Assembly (NCBI GenBank): GCA_946408825.1
Contig: CAMJTU010000036.1
Coordinates: forward strand, 1 to 42,062
DNA: 42,062 nt
Direction of reading: 5' to 3'
Source of the DNA: an uncultured Planctomycetaceae bacterium
GTDB taxonomy: Bacteria; Planctomycetota; Planctomycetia; Pirellulales; Thermoguttaceae
The notes under the pieces were generated by a model. The model had not been told where the DNA came from. It made no database searches and saw only the letters and a program-made list of their open reading frames with translations. The translations under genes and the position numbers were made by a program. Below are positions 31,478-40,498 of the stretch, piece by piece. Numbering within the stretch: the stretch's first letter is position 1; each line of letters opens with the position of its first letter.

Positions 31478-33598
31478 TTACTTCAGCAGAAAGAGAGAAC
31501 TGACGACGATATGTTTTCGTGAATTATTGTTAATTGTCACCGTTCCAGAGGCTCCCTTGACGACGACTTTCTGCCCTACGAAACGATCCAACGAGACGTT
31601 TTTATCAGGATCGAGGTAAGCGACGACGTCGAAGGAGTCGCCAGAACTGTCGAGCAACGCATATCGAGGAGCTCCGTCTGCGACGCCCGATAATTCGACA
31701 AGAACGCCTGACGCGTCAAAATTGTCGAAGGATTTTGAAGTCGCCGGGGTAAACGCGCTCGTCTGACGAACGCCAGCGTTTGTGCCTTTTGATTCCTCGA
31801 ACGACGCAGGAAGCGTTGTCGACGGTCGACGAGCATCCAAGTCGCTAGCGACAGAACTCCAGTTGGAAGCAGCGTCTTGCATGGCGACGAGTTCGCTGGA
31901 ATTTGTGTTAACGGGACTTCGACTGGCGTCGAACTGCGGCGATTGAAAGACGAGAGCGCCTTGCCGTGTTTGAGTCGGCTGAGCGGCGACGGACTGCGAA
32001 GAAGTCGAGATTGGCGTATTATGCCGCGCAAGTTCGCTCCGCAACGGTCCTGGCGCAAGTTTGGCAGAGACAATTGATTTTGAGGGAGCTACGCGTTTGG
32101 CGAAATTGTAATTTTGAGGCGGGACTATTGTCGTCGTCTGGTCAGGTTGCAAACCGGGAAGATGCGCGAGGCTAGATTCCATGCGCGAAACGGTTGATTT
32201 GGGTTTCGGCGCGTCTGAATCGCGAGAAGATTTTTGGAAGGGATTATTCGAACGAGAGAAGGCAAAACCAAGTCGTGATTTAGGTTTTGACTCTTTTTCA
32301 TCCTTAGGGGCGCCGACTCCGTCGTCGACGATCGTCGCGCCGAGAACATATGCGCCGTCAATCATCGTCGGCGTTCCGACGATTTGACCGTCGACAATTT
32401 GGAGTCCGTCAAAATTTTGACCATCCAGGAAGGACGCGTCTACAACCTGTCCGTTTTGATCAACGTAAGAACTGGAATCAAAGGGCGTTCCACTGATGAA
32501 CGGCATGGAGTTAGGCGTAGCTCCGACAATCTGGTTGGCGACAGACGGAATCTGGACCTTATCGAGCGTGTTGACGCTCGCGTGCTGCATGGCGATTTGA
32601 GCCTTCGTGATCGCGTCGAAGGTCGTTTGGACGAGACCGCGCTTTTCATCGTCGGGAGCGGCGTCGAAGAGCGCTTCCGCACGAGCCTGTAGCCGACTGA
32701 GTTCAGCGTCAGTAGGTTTTTCCTTCTGAAGAATTTGGAAGACGTCGGCGTTGAGCCGTGTGATTTCCTGATCGAAGGCTTCGCCGCCATAGGCGGGAGG
32801 AATAGGTCGAGGCGTTTGACGCGCGGCGCTCTGAGGCAATACGTCAGGCCTTATGTCTCCTGAAGAAAAGGGCGCGGAATCTGCGGCGGCAACGGAACGT
32901 TCTTGTTCGCCGTCTTCATTTCTTGGCCTCGGAGTCGCGTTTAACCCTTGGAGATATTCCGAACGCGTCGTTAGTTTTGACGGCAATTGAGTAAGCGCCG
33001 ACGTTCGAACTAAGCTCGATTCGTGAATCCAACGAAATTCGCCAGGAGGAGGCGCGATTTTATACCAAACAACGCCGTCTTGACGCTGCGTTTTTTCGAG
33101 AATTTTGACGCGTTGATCAGGTTTGAGCCCGATTTGTGCGACAGAACTCGTTTCGGGAACTTCGGCGCCGACTCGCGAAGGGATTGACTTCGACGAGGGC
33201 GAAACGACACGCCCATAGGAATCTGGTTCGACCTGGATGAATTTGCCGTTTACCCACGAAAAGCTGCCTTGCGGCGGTCGAATCGCGCAAAAACCGTCGT
33301 CGTTTCTGAAGTAAATTTCAACTTCTTCACCGCGTGCGACGACCCCTGTCTGATAGGTTTCCTTTGAAGGGCTTGCAAAGATTGGCGCAGTTTCAACGCC
33401 GACAGGAAGGGAAAAGAATACGATCTGATCTTGCGGGACGCTCTGATTGGTTTGCTGCTGACCAAAGAGACGTGTCGCGATATAGGAACCGCTTTCGACG
33501 CTTCCTATTCCTAACAGAGAGCAGACAAGAGTCGCAACCGCGCCGCAGCTCGCAACGGTCGATCGATAAGATCTGCACTTGGTTTTTTCTCGGGACAT
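31478..33598 (-). CDS. Secreted protein with two SH3-like domains
   Basis: This 706-residue protein has a probable signal peptide near residues 14-45 (VASCGAVATLVCSLLGIGSV). Two bacterial SH3-like units follow. The first, about 58-128, runs from FFSLPVGVETAPIFASPS to GSFSWVNGKFIQV. The second, about 140-198, is similar, with VGAEVPETSS, KPDQRVKILEKTQ, VWYKIAPPPGEFRWIHESSL. The middle, about 200-620, is low-complexity and Pro, Ser, Thr, Gln-rich, with one helical part near 265-330 (EITRLNADVFQILQKEKPTD) and a short Gly/Asp run (FDGLQIVDGQIVGTPTMIDG). The C-terminal 75 residues (VLVELSGVADGAPRYALLD to IVVSSLFLLK) look like an OB-type barrel. The probable role is periplasmic or envelope, with the SH3-like parts binding peptide or glycan. 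It has a clear promoter and terminator. Confidence 0.8.
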   Translation of the reverse strand: MSREKTKCRSYRSTVASCGAVATLVCSLLGIGSVESGSYIATRLFGQQQTNQSVPQDQIVFFSLPVGVETAPIFASPSKETYQTGVVARGEEVEIYFRNDDGFCAIRPPQGSFSWVNGKFIQVEPDSYGRVVSPSSKSIPSRVGAEVPETSSVAQIGLKPDQRVKILEKTQRQDGVVWYKIAPPPGEFRWIHESSLVRTSALTQLPSKLTTRSEYLQGLNATPRPRNEDGEQERSVAAADSAPFSSGDIRPDVLPQSAARQTPRPIPPAYGGEAFDQEITRLNADVFQILQKEKPTDAELSRLQARAEALFDAAPDDEKRGLVQTTFDAITKAQIAMQHASVNTLDKVQIPSVANQIVGATPNSMPFISGTPFDSSSYVDQNGQVVDASFLDGQNFDGLQIVDGQIVGTPTMIDGAYVLGATIVDDGVGAPKDEKESKPKSRLGFAFSRSNNPFQKSSRDSDAPKPKSTVSRMESSLAHLPGLQPDQTTTIVPPQNYNFAKRVAPSKSIVSAKLAPGPLRSELARHNTPISTSSQSVAAQPTQTRQGALVFQSPQFDASRSPVNTNSSELVAMQDAASNWSSVASDLDARRPSTTLPASFEESKGTNAGVRQTSAFTPATSKSFDNFDASGVLVELSGVADGAPRYALLDSSGDSFDVVAYLDPDKNVSLDRFVGQKVVVKGASGTVTINNNSRKHIVVSSLFLLK

Positions 33599-33690
33599 AA
33601 TTCTTTAGCGTCGGACGACGGCGTTCGGTTTTTAAGTTAACGTCGACTTGAGGCGTCTCTGCACACGGGTCAGAGAAACGTTTTCGGCGG

Positions 33691-33719
33691 AGTATAGCGA
33701 CGTCGGTAAAAAGACGCAA
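33691..33719 (-). promoter_or_regulatory. Promoter of the SH3-like protein gene
   Basis: On the minus strand TTGCGT (33719-33714), a 17-bp spacer, then TATACT (33696-33691). The leader would be about 85 nt. Confidence 0.65.
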
Positions 33720-33766
33720 TATCATTTTTTAACGCCGATTCCTACATGTTCCCTGAAAACGCCCCC

Positions 33767-33795
33767 CTGTCTAACGCCACCCTAGCGAGTATACT
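33767..33795 (+). promoter_or_regulatory. Promoter of tsaB
   Basis: CTGTCT (33767-33772), a 17-bp spacer, then TATACT (33790-33795). It stands back to back with the promoter of the SH3-like gene. The leader would be about 70 nt. Confidence 0.5.
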
Positions 33796-33873
33796 TTATT
33801 TGTCGTGTTTTCAGACGGCGCGTCGAGGCGTTAGTTATTAAGAGACGGCGAAATTCGAGAAAACGGGCAGGTA

Positions 33874-34716
33874 ATGGAAACGGTATCAAAATTGTTGGCG
33901 CTTGAGACGACCGACGTTTCAGGGAGCGTCGCGTTGTGTGAATGCGGGCAGATTGTCGAACGACGTTTTCTCGACGCTCGCCAGCGCAGCGCGCAGTCGC
34001 TCGCGCCGACAATTCGAGCGCTTCTTGACGATCATAGGTGGCAAGCGTCTGAAGTCGACGTTGTTGGCGTGACGGTTGGTCCCGGTTCTTTTACCGGGCT
34101 ACGTGTTGGGGTTGCCACGGCTAAAATGTTCGCTTGGGCGACGAATGCGCGAATTGTCGGGGTCGATTCGTTTGACGCCGTCGTCGAATCTCTTTTGCGT
34201 TCAGACTTTCTTGATTTGACGGAGCCTGCCGTTCTCTCCATTGGAATAGACGCTCAGCGCGGAGACGCTGCTGTTCGCGATTATCTTGTCGTAAATGGCA
34301 TGTCGACGCCTCTCGACAGACGGTTTCGCGTTGTTTCGATACAAAAGCAGCTTGGCGGCGACGAATCCGCCCTCTTTGAAGAAACCCTTGACGGTCGTGC
34401 GCGCGAAACATGGGAAAAAGCGTTGGCAACGGCGTCGTTGGAAACAAAGTCTGTGTTACGGCAGACGACGACGCGCGACGTAATCTACGCCGGACCTGCG
34501 CTCAATCGCGTTAAGAACCTTACGAGGACATATCCTTTTCTTAGACTCGCGCCCAAGGAGTTATGGAACCCCGATGCGTCGGGCGTCGCGTTCGTCGCTT
34601 GGGATCGGGCGCTTGAGGACGCCTTCGACGACGTATGGGGAATTTTACCGATCTATTCTCGTCGAGCTGCAGCTGAGGAGAAAGCGTTGGCAAAGGCTGG
34701 ATCGTCGCCGCAATAA
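33874..34716 (+). CDS. tsaB: tRNA threonylcarbamoyladenosine biosynthesis protein TsaB
   Basis: TsaB is the scaffold partner of TsaD in making the t6A modification at position 37 of ANN-decoding tRNAs. The N-terminal half is an ASKHA fold: KLLALETTDVSGSVALCE, SLAPTIRALLDD, and the diagnostic VTVGPGSFTGLRVGVATAKMFAW in pieces near 67-90, followed by VGVDSFDAV. The C-terminal half contains the second subdomain (VIYAGPALNRV, YPFLRLAPKE). At 280 residues it is longer than the usual 230 or so, with the extra length mainly in the middle near 125-195. No tsaD, tsaE or rimI is adjacent, although rimI is a common neighbour elsewhere. The start ATG 33874 has only a weak GGCAGG upstream. Confidence 0.9.
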   Translation: METVSKLLALETTDVSGSVALCECGQIVERRFLDARQRSAQSLAPTIRALLDDHRWQASEVDVVGVTVGPGSFTGLRVGVATAKMFAWATNARIVGVDSFDAVVESLLRSDFLDLTEPAVLSIGIDAQRGDAAVRDYLVVNGMSTPLDRRFRVVSIQKQLGGDESALFEETLDGRARETWEKALATASLETKSVLRQTTTRDVIYAGPALNRVKNLTRTYPFLRLAPKELWNPDASGVAFVAWDRALEDAFDDVWGILPIYSRRAAAEEKALAKAGSSPQ

Positions 34717-34797
34717 TAGATCGCGTTTGTCGATATTATTCTGTTCTTCCGCGTGAATGAACGTTTAACAGTAGCAATTTAAGTGTGAGGAATCGCC

Positions 34798-35442
34798 ATG
34801 GCAGAAGTCGAAGTTTACTGGCACGAACACGCCGTATCCCGTGAAGAAAAGGAGAAACTCAACGGCAATAAGGGTTGCGTTCTCTGGTTTACAGGTCTGA
34901 GCGGCAGCGGTAAGAGTACGGTCGCGAATATCGTCGATCACAAATTGCACGAGCTCGGTAAACGTAGCTTTGTTCTCGACGGCGACAACGTCCGTCATAA
35001 TCTCAACGCGTCGCCCAAGATTCTTTCGGAAAAGCACTCTGAGGAATTTTCAAAACGTTTTGGTCTTGGTTTCTCCGCACAGGATCGTGAAGAGAATATT
35101 CGTCGTATCGGCGCGGTTGCAAAGCTTTTCGCGGAATCTGGAACGATTGCGATTACCGCCTTTATTAGTCCCTATCGTGCGGATCGTGACAACGTTCGCG
35201 CTATGAATCAGGGCGATTTCTTTGAGGTTTACGTCGCGACTCCTCTCGAAGTATGCGAACAGCGCGATCCTAAGGGACTCTACAAAAAAGCGCGCGCCGG
35301 CGAACTCAAAGGTTTTACCGGAATTGACGATCCCTATGAAGCCCCGCTGACGCCGGAACTCACAATCGACGGATCCAAGGCGACTCCAGACGAACTTGGC
35401 GATCAAGTCGTCGCATTCTTGAAGGAAAAAGGCGTCATCTGA
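34798..35442 (+). CDS. cysC: Adenylyl-sulfate (APS) kinase
   Basis: APS kinase phosphorylates adenosine 5'-phosphosulfate to PAPS, the universal sulfate donor, in the cytoplasm. In the 214-residue protein the P-loop is GLSGSGKS at 33-40. It is followed by FVLDGDNVRHNLN (APS-binding), FSAQDREENIRRIGAVAKLF (the family signature), TAFISPYRADRDNVR, EVYVATPLEVCEQRDPKGLY and KGFTGIDDPYEAP. All key residues for an active kinase are present and no sulfurylase domain is fused. GAGGA at 34787-34791 is 6 nt before the ATG. There is no cysD, cysN, cysH or sulfotransferase nearby, so whether PAPS is used for sulfate reduction or sulfation cannot be told. It follows tsaB by 81 bp and has its own terminator. 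Confidence 0.96.
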   Translation: MAEVEVYWHEHAVSREEKEKLNGNKGCVLWFTGLSGSGKSTVANIVDHKLHELGKRSFVLDGDNVRHNLNASPKILSEKHSEEFSKRFGLGFSAQDREENIRRIGAVAKLFAESGTIAITAFISPYRADRDNVRAMNQGDFFEVYVATPLEVCEQRDPKGLYKKARAGELKGFTGIDDPYEAPLTPELTIDGSKATPDELGDQVVAFLKEKGVI

Positions 35443-35492
35443 AAGACGATGGCTTTTTTCGAATCTGTCTCTGGAAGGTTCTTTCAAATTGG

Positions 35493-35540
35493 CGCGTCTG
35501 CTCGTTCCGAATTATCGGACTAGCAGACGCGTCTTCTTTT
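35493..35540 (+). terminator. Intrinsic terminator of cysC
   Basis: CGCGTCTGCT (35493-35502) pairs with AGCAGACGCG (35522-35531). An inner TCCGA/TCGGA helix with loop ATTA extends the stem. TCTTCTTTTAG follows. Confidence 0.8.
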
Positions 35541-35618
35541 AGCTGTAAAATCGTCGCGCGTTTTTTTCTTTTTTGTGATTTTAACGTCCGGATTCTTTTA
35601 TTCCACGAGGGAATCTGC

Positions 35619-35624
35619 TATACT
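35619..35624 (+). promoter_or_regulatory. Candidate -10 element of xylA
   Basis: TATACT, identical to the -10 of several other genes here. There is no good -35 at 16-18 bp (TTTTAT), so an activator may be needed. The leader would be about 165 nt. Confidence 0.35.
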
Positions 35625-35793
35625 GACGGCTAGTACTCAGGCGCGAAGGATAGATTGATTTCCTGCTATGCGAAAGAGCGCGCGTTTCCAACGACGTTCG
35701 CAGTAGGAATGATTGACGCGATCCTGTTCGCGGAAAATCGCGCCTATTTATTTCGTATGTCGGCGATTCGGAGCCGTTTTAGGAGAAAACAAG

Positions 35794-37107
35794 ATGGCTG
35801 CTTTTTCGGAAGTTTCCAAGATTCAGTACGAGGGTTCAGAGTCGAAAAACCCCCTCGCGTTTCGTTTTTATAATCCCGACGAAGTCATCGAGGGGAAGAA
35901 GATGAAGGATCATTTGCGCTTTTGTTGCGCCTTCTGGCACACGATGCGCATGAACGGCGCCGATCCCTTTGGCGTCGGCACGATGCTTCGTCCTTGGGAC
36001 GACGGTTCTGATTCAATCGAGAACGCTCAAAAACGCGTTCGAGTTTTTTTCGAGTTCCTCGAGAAGTGTGGAATGCAGTATTATGCCTTCCACGATCGTG
36101 ACGTCGCCCCTGAAGGCGCTAACTTCGCCGAAACGTGCAAGAACCTCGACGCAGTCGTTAAGGTTTTCAAGGAAGAATCCGAACGTACTGGTATTAAGAT
36201 GCTTTGGGGCACCGCAAACCTCTTCGGCAACCCCCGTTACATGCATGGCGCCGCGACGAGTTGCAACGCGACCGCGTTTGCGTACGCCGCCGCGCAGGTC
36301 AAGAAAGCTCTCGAAGTTTCTCTCGAACTCGGCGCGCAGGGCTATACGTTCTGGGGCGGTCGTGAAGGTTATCAGTGCATATGGAATACGGATATGAAAC
36401 GCGAAGTTGATCATCTTGCGCGTTTTATGCATATGGCGGTTGATTACGCGCGTGAAATTGGCTTCAAAGGACAATTCTACTTCGAACCCAAACCAAAGGA
36501 ACCGACGAAGCATCAATATGACTTTGACGTCGCGACGTGCATTAACTTCCTGCGCGCCTACGGACTCGATAAAGACGTCAAGATGAACATCGAGACGAAT
36601 CACGCGACTCTCGCCGGTCACAGCGTCGAACACGAAATGGAGGTTGCCGGCAGTCAAGGGTTCCTCGGGTCTGTCGACGCCAACTCGGGCGATATGCTTC
36701 TTGGTTGGGATACCGACCAGTTCCCGACCGACGTCTATATGACGACGAAGATGATGCTTGTCCTTATGAAGTATGGCGGCTTTACGACCGGCGGATTCAA
36801 TTTTGACGCGAAGGTTCGTCGTGAGAGCTTCGAACCAATCGATTTGTTCTACGCGCATATCGGCGGAATGGACGCCTTTGCGAAGGGACTTCGTGTCGCC
36901 GCCGCTATTCGTGCAGACGGCGTTTTCGATCGAATGCTCAAAGAACGCTATGCGTCTTGGGATTCCGGAATTGGCGCTGAAATTGAAGCTGGAAAGCATG
37001 ATTTCAAATCCCTTTACAATTACATGATTGAAAAGGGCGACGCCGATCCGAACAAGAGCGGTCGTCAGGAACTTATCGAGAACATCATCAACTCCTTCTT
37101 GTTCTGA
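35794..37107 (+). CDS. xylA: Xylose isomerase
   Basis: This enzyme interconverts D-xylose and D-xylulose (and slowly glucose and fructose) with two divalent metals, in the cytoplasm. The 438-residue length equals the class II enzymes such as E. coli XylA (440). The motifs in order are AFWHTMRMNGADPFG, YYAFHDRDVAPEG near 100 (catalytic His and Asp), YTFWGGREGYQ, FEPKPKEPTKHQYDFD (metal-1 Glu), NIETNHATLAGH, LGSVDANSGDMLLGWDTDQFPT (metal Asp and Glu) and GGFNFDAKVRR. Small departures from consensus are GREGYQ for GREGYE, NIETNHA for NIEANHA, and NSGD for NRGD. AGGAG at 35781-35785, 8 nt before ATG 35794, fixes the start. No xylB or xylose transporter is adjacent. Confidence 0.96.
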   Translation: MAAFSEVSKIQYEGSESKNPLAFRFYNPDEVIEGKKMKDHLRFCCAFWHTMRMNGADPFGVGTMLRPWDDGSDSIENAQKRVRVFFEFLEKCGMQYYAFHDRDVAPEGANFAETCKNLDAVVKVFKEESERTGIKMLWGTANLFGNPRYMHGAATSCNATAFAYAAAQVKKALEVSLELGAQGYTFWGGREGYQCIWNTDMKREVDHLARFMHMAVDYAREIGFKGQFYFEPKPKEPTKHQYDFDVATCINFLRAYGLDKDVKMNIETNHATLAGHSVEHEMEVAGSQGFLGSVDANSGDMLLGWDTDQFPTDVYMTTKMMLVLMKYGGFTTGGFNFDAKVRRESFEPIDLFYAHIGGMDAFAKGLRVAAAIRADGVFDRMLKERYASWDSGIGAEIEAGKHDFKSLYNYMIEKGDADPNKSGRQELIENIINSFLF

Positions 37108-37162
37108 CGTCGCGTCTTAACGTAGACGACGAACGTTTCTTTTGTCGCCTATATTTAATTCT

Positions 37163-37201
37163 CTTCCGTCGTTCGTACGAGCGACGGAAGGGGTTGTTCT
37201 T
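37163..37201 (+). terminator. Palindromic hairpin after xylA
   Basis: CTTCCGTCG (37163-37171) and CGACGGAAG (37182-37190) flank the self-complementary TCGTACGA, making a near-perfect 28-bp palindrome. GGGTTGTTCTTT follows. It could also act as a protein-binding dyad. Confidence 0.65.
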
Positions 37202-37244
37202 TAGAACGTTACGTGATCGACTTTGGATTGCGGAGGTGTGATTT

Positions 37245-40200
37245 ATGTCGTCAGAGTCGTCGTTTTCCCCTTCAAACGAGGGCGCCGGAGACGTTTCTTC
37301 TCAGGGGCGTGACGACAAGCGACAGGTCTTAGTTTCTGACCAAGACGGTCTTGGTCAATCGCCCGCGTCTACCGCTCCTGTCCCAGTCGACAAGGACGTT
37401 CGTGAGAAAACTTCGGAACTTTCTGAGTCGTCGCCCGAAGTTAAAGCAGAATCCGTCGCTTCTGACGAAGACGCTCCTGACAGTCTTCTGACAACGCTTT
37501 CTATTGACGCGCCGAAACTATTGAACGGCGCCTCTTCGCAGGAGAACGTGTCGACTGAAGGCGCTACGGTGGTCGCGCCAAGTCCGAGAGCAGAATCCAC
37601 CGATTTTTCCGATCTCCAGCTTATTGGCTCGACGCCGGACGACGGACTCCAGATCGGCGAGATGTTTGGACAGTTCAAAATTGTCCGTTACGTCGGCGGC
37701 GGGGGCATGGGGCACGTCTATGAGGCTTTTGACTGCGATCTTGAGCGGAAAGTCGCAATTAAGGTCTTACCGAAGAAAAAAGCTGAGGACGCCGCGGTTG
37801 TCGCTCGTTTTCTTAACGAAGCGAAATCTTCTGCACGACTGAACCATGAAAATATCGCGCAGGTCTATCTTTTCGGAAATGTTTCCGGGATTCCCTATAT
37901 TGCGCTAGAGTATGTCGAGGGCGTAAATCTTCGCGACTGGGTTCGAAACAACGGCGCGTTGGATTTGAGCGACGCCATTAATTACGTTCTACAAACGGCG
38001 TCGGCTCTTTCTCATGCCGCGTCTCATGGAGTAACGCATCGCGACGTTAAGCCGTCTAACATCATTGTGACGCCGCAGAAACGCGTAAAACTCATCGACA
38101 TGGGATTGGCGCGTATTCTTAGAACGTCTGCCGACGACGACCTAACCGAGAGCGGCGTGACGCTTGGCACGTTCGACTACATCTCGCCCGAACAAGCAAA
38201 AGACCCGCGCCTCGCCGACGTTCGAAGCGACGTTTATTCGCTTGGCTGCTCTTTTTATTTCTTCTTGACCGCGTCGCCTCCTTTTCCTGACGGCACGGCG
38301 TTGCAGAAACTTTTGATGCATCAAGGCGACGAAGCGCCGGACGTCCGTGTTCGAAATCCTGCGATTCCCGTTGAGATCGCCGCCGTCATTCGAAAGATGA
38401 TGATGAAGAATCCGAAGGATCGTTATCAGACTCCGGATCTTCTCATTCAGGATCTTTTGCAGATCGTCGAGATGTTGCACCTAAACGTCGCGCAACGCGA
38501 CTACATTGACGCGACAAATCAGAAAAAAAGGACGACGATCCCGCCGACGGCGATTCCTGCTATTGTCGCCGTATTATGTCTTACGTTCTTCGTTGCGTTC
38601 ATGTATTTTTATGACGCTGGCGACGATTTGACGTTGCCGACAGTCGAGGCCCCTCCTGTGGCCACGACAATCGTCGAGGAAAATAATCCTATCGTGTCTG
38701 AGGGAACGGAGAATGGAACGTCGGAATCTGACGTTGAAATAGCGACGAATTTGAAAAAGAATTCAGATGAGAACTCCACCGACGTCACGTCTGTTACGAA
38801 CGTGGGGTTTGAATACGAATCCAGCGGCGCCGACGCGCTTTATGCCGTAGCGTATACGCCGACGCTGGAGGAAGTTCCTTCTCTTTTTGTCGATGAAACA
38901 CGAGAGGAACTGCGGGTGTTCCTAGGCGGTTCAGTTTCTGTCGCCGACAACTTTCGGACTGCGTATGGTTGGAGCGCGTCGCCAATCCGCGGAGGAGAAG
39001 GCCCAGACGTCTCAGAGGGAGGAGTTCCTGACTGGAGGTCGACGTTTTTTGCCAATATCGCAGAAACTTCCGACGACGGTTTGACGCCGTCGTCAAAATC
39101 ATTTACCGCGTACTCTTTCCTTGACGCGACTGCCGGTTCGGAATCTGGCGGGGTCGCTGATTCTACCGACGCGATTCGGATCGTCGACGGACGTGGCGAA
39201 GACGCTAATACGTTTGCGACTTTGCAATCTGCGCTGTCGGTTCCTTCTCGCGATCCTTCTGAAACAGTTCGTATTGAAATTCGAGTTGACGATCAGATTG
39301 AAACAGCTCCTATTTCGCTTTTTGATAGGAACGTTGAGATCAGCGCCGCCGAAGGGAATCGTCCTACCCTTGTTTTTAAGCCTTCTGAAACGTCCGACGG
39401 AGGTTGGGGACGGCGAATGTTCCTACTTGATTCCTCAAAACTTGTGATTCGCGGCATAGATATTGAGTTTACCGTTCCTTCTCAGGAAGTTGTCGCTTCG
39501 GAATGGTCTGTTTTCGAGGCGTTAGGAGCTTCTGAACTGACCGTTGAAGAATCGACGGTCGCCGTATGTAACATGACGGGCGATTCCTTTACGTCTCCGT
39601 TGCACTCAAACGTTGCGTTTTTCCGCGCTTCCGACGACTCGTTGCTAGACTCCGCGTTTGAATCGACTTCACCTGGCTACGAACACAGTCCAGACTCCGT
39701 TGCTTTTAACATAAGACTTGACAACGTGTTAGCTCGCGGCGAAGCGACGCTGTTTTATGTCGAAAGAGCGGGCGGTCGCTATGAGGTCCGAAATAGCGGG
39801 TTTAACGTTTCGGGTCCCGTTTTGCATTATGTCGATAACGGCGGCGCAGAATCTGACGCGGCTCTTCGCTTTACCCTCGACTTGGACCATGTTATAGCGC
39901 TTGGACGTTCGTGCCTAGTACGATTAGATTCAGAACTTAAATCGGAGGTTTCGCTTGGCGTTGAAGGCGTCGCTGATGAAAACAACGCCGTTTCCTATAC
40001 GGAATATGGCGCGGTTTCACAGTACGTCGCGACGAGAAGACTTCCGCGTTTTGAGGTTAAGAGCGTCAATTCTATTTTCCGATTTGAGAATCAGTCTCTG
40101 GCGTTTGTCACTTCGCCTGCGCTTGTCGACCTTGAGTCTTTTGAAAACGAATGGACTCTTGACCGTTTGATAACCCTTGACGTCGCCTCTTTTTGGCGCC

Positions 40201-40457
40201 GACGCTCGAGTCGAACGAGTTCGTGGCAGGATTATGCCTTTGATCCAGGGAGATATCGTTCAGAGAGCGCGTCTCTTAAGGATCTTAATGGCGACGCGCA
40301 CGAGCGGTTAGAAAATATTCCGCCGCATCTATTCTCGCCTTATGATTTTTCGAACTGGATTCTGAACCCGATTCACACTGCTTCGAATCTTTCAGAGGAA
40401 TCACGAGAAGTTGGCGACGAGATAAAAAGAGATTTTATCGATAAGTTTTTCGATTAA
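37245..40457 (+). CDS. Transmembrane Ser/Thr protein kinase with large extracytoplasmic region
   Basis: The protein has 1070 residues. Residues 1-140 are disordered and acidic. The Hanks-type kinase domain spans about 143-415: KIVRYVGGGGMGHVYEAF (glycine loop), VAIKVLP (ATP Lys), THRDVKPSNIIV (catalytic Asp), KLIDMGLARI (Mg loop, DMG in place of DFG), LGTFDYISPEQA (activation end) and RSDVYSLGCSFYFFLTA. One membrane span lies near 431-455 (IPAIVAVLCLTFFVAFMYFY), so the remaining 615 or so residues are outside the cytoplasm. This part has a long acidic linker, then, from about 640, repeated short beta strands (IRIVDGRGEDANTFATLQSAL, LVIRGIDIEF, LTVEESTVAVC), suggesting a parallel beta-helix sensor. 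GGAGG at 37232-37236 supports the start. An FHA-sigma54 activator gene follows after 41 bp. Confidence 0.93.
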   Translation: MSSESSFSPSNEGAGDVSSQGRDDKRQVLVSDQDGLGQSPASTAPVPVDKDVREKTSELSESSPEVKAESVASDEDAPDSLLTTLSIDAPKLLNGASSQENVSTEGATVVAPSPRAESTDFSDLQLIGSTPDDGLQIGEMFGQFKIVRYVGGGGMGHVYEAFDCDLERKVAIKVLPKKKAEDAAVVARFLNEAKSSARLNHENIAQVYLFGNVSGIPYIALEYVEGVNLRDWVRNNGALDLSDAINYVLQTASALSHAASHGVTHRDVKPSNIIVTPQKRVKLIDMGLARILRTSADDDLTESGVTLGTFDYISPEQAKDPRLADVRSDVYSLGCSFYFFLTASPPFPDGTALQKLLMHQGDEAPDVRVRNPAIPVEIAAVIRKMMMKNPKDRYQTPDLLIQDLLQIVEMLHLNVAQRDYIDATNQKKRTTIPPTAIPAIVAVLCLTFFVAFMYFYDAGDDLTLPTVEAPPVATTIVEENNPIVSEGTENGTSESDVEIATNLKKNSDENSTDVTSVTNVGFEYESSGADALYAVAYTPTLEEVPSLFVDETREELRVFLGGSVSVADNFRTAYGWSASPIRGGEGPDVSEGGVPDWRSTFFANIAETSDDGLTPSSKSFTAYSFLDATAGSESGGVADSTDAIRIVDGRGEDANTFATLQSALSVPSRDPSETVRIEIRVDDQIETAPISLFDRNVEISAAEGNRPTLVFKPSETSDGGWGRRMFLLDSSKLVIRGIDIEFTVPSQEVVASEWSVFEALGASELTVEESTVAVCNMTGDSFTSPLHSNVAFFRASDDSLLDSAFESTSPGYEHSPDSVAFNIRLDNVLARGEATLFYVERAGGRYEVRNSGFNVSGPVLHYVDNGGAESDAALRFTLDLDHVIALGRSCLVRLDSELKSEVSLGVEGVADENNAVSYTEYGAVSQYVATRRLPRFEVKSVNSIFRFENQSLAFVTSPALVDLESFENEWTLDRLITLDVASFWRRRSSRTSSWQDYAFDPGRYRSESASLKDLNGDAHERLENIPPHLFSPYDFSNWILNPIHTASNLSEESREVGDEIKRDFIDKFFD

Positions 40458-40498
40458 CCTGCGGGAGAATTTCTCCCCCATCCTGAATTTGAAGATCA

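Larger units (their letters stand above)
35443..35793 (+). other. Intergenic region cysC to xylA
   Basis: This 351-bp spacer holds the cysC terminator and the probable xylA promoter with a leader of about 165 nt. Frames reading into xylA from upstream (TTG at 35713) are not used, because the Shine-Dalgarno and family alignment point to 35794. Confidence 0.5.

Noticed and set aside
35713..35793. TTG start 27 codons upstream for xylA
   Set aside because: AGGAG is correctly spaced to ATG 35794 and the shorter protein matches the family length.
36013..36999. Long minus-strand frame of 328 codons opposite xylA
   Set aside because: It lies wholly inside a confident xylA gene, its translation resembles no family, and it follows from the codon bias of the sense gene.
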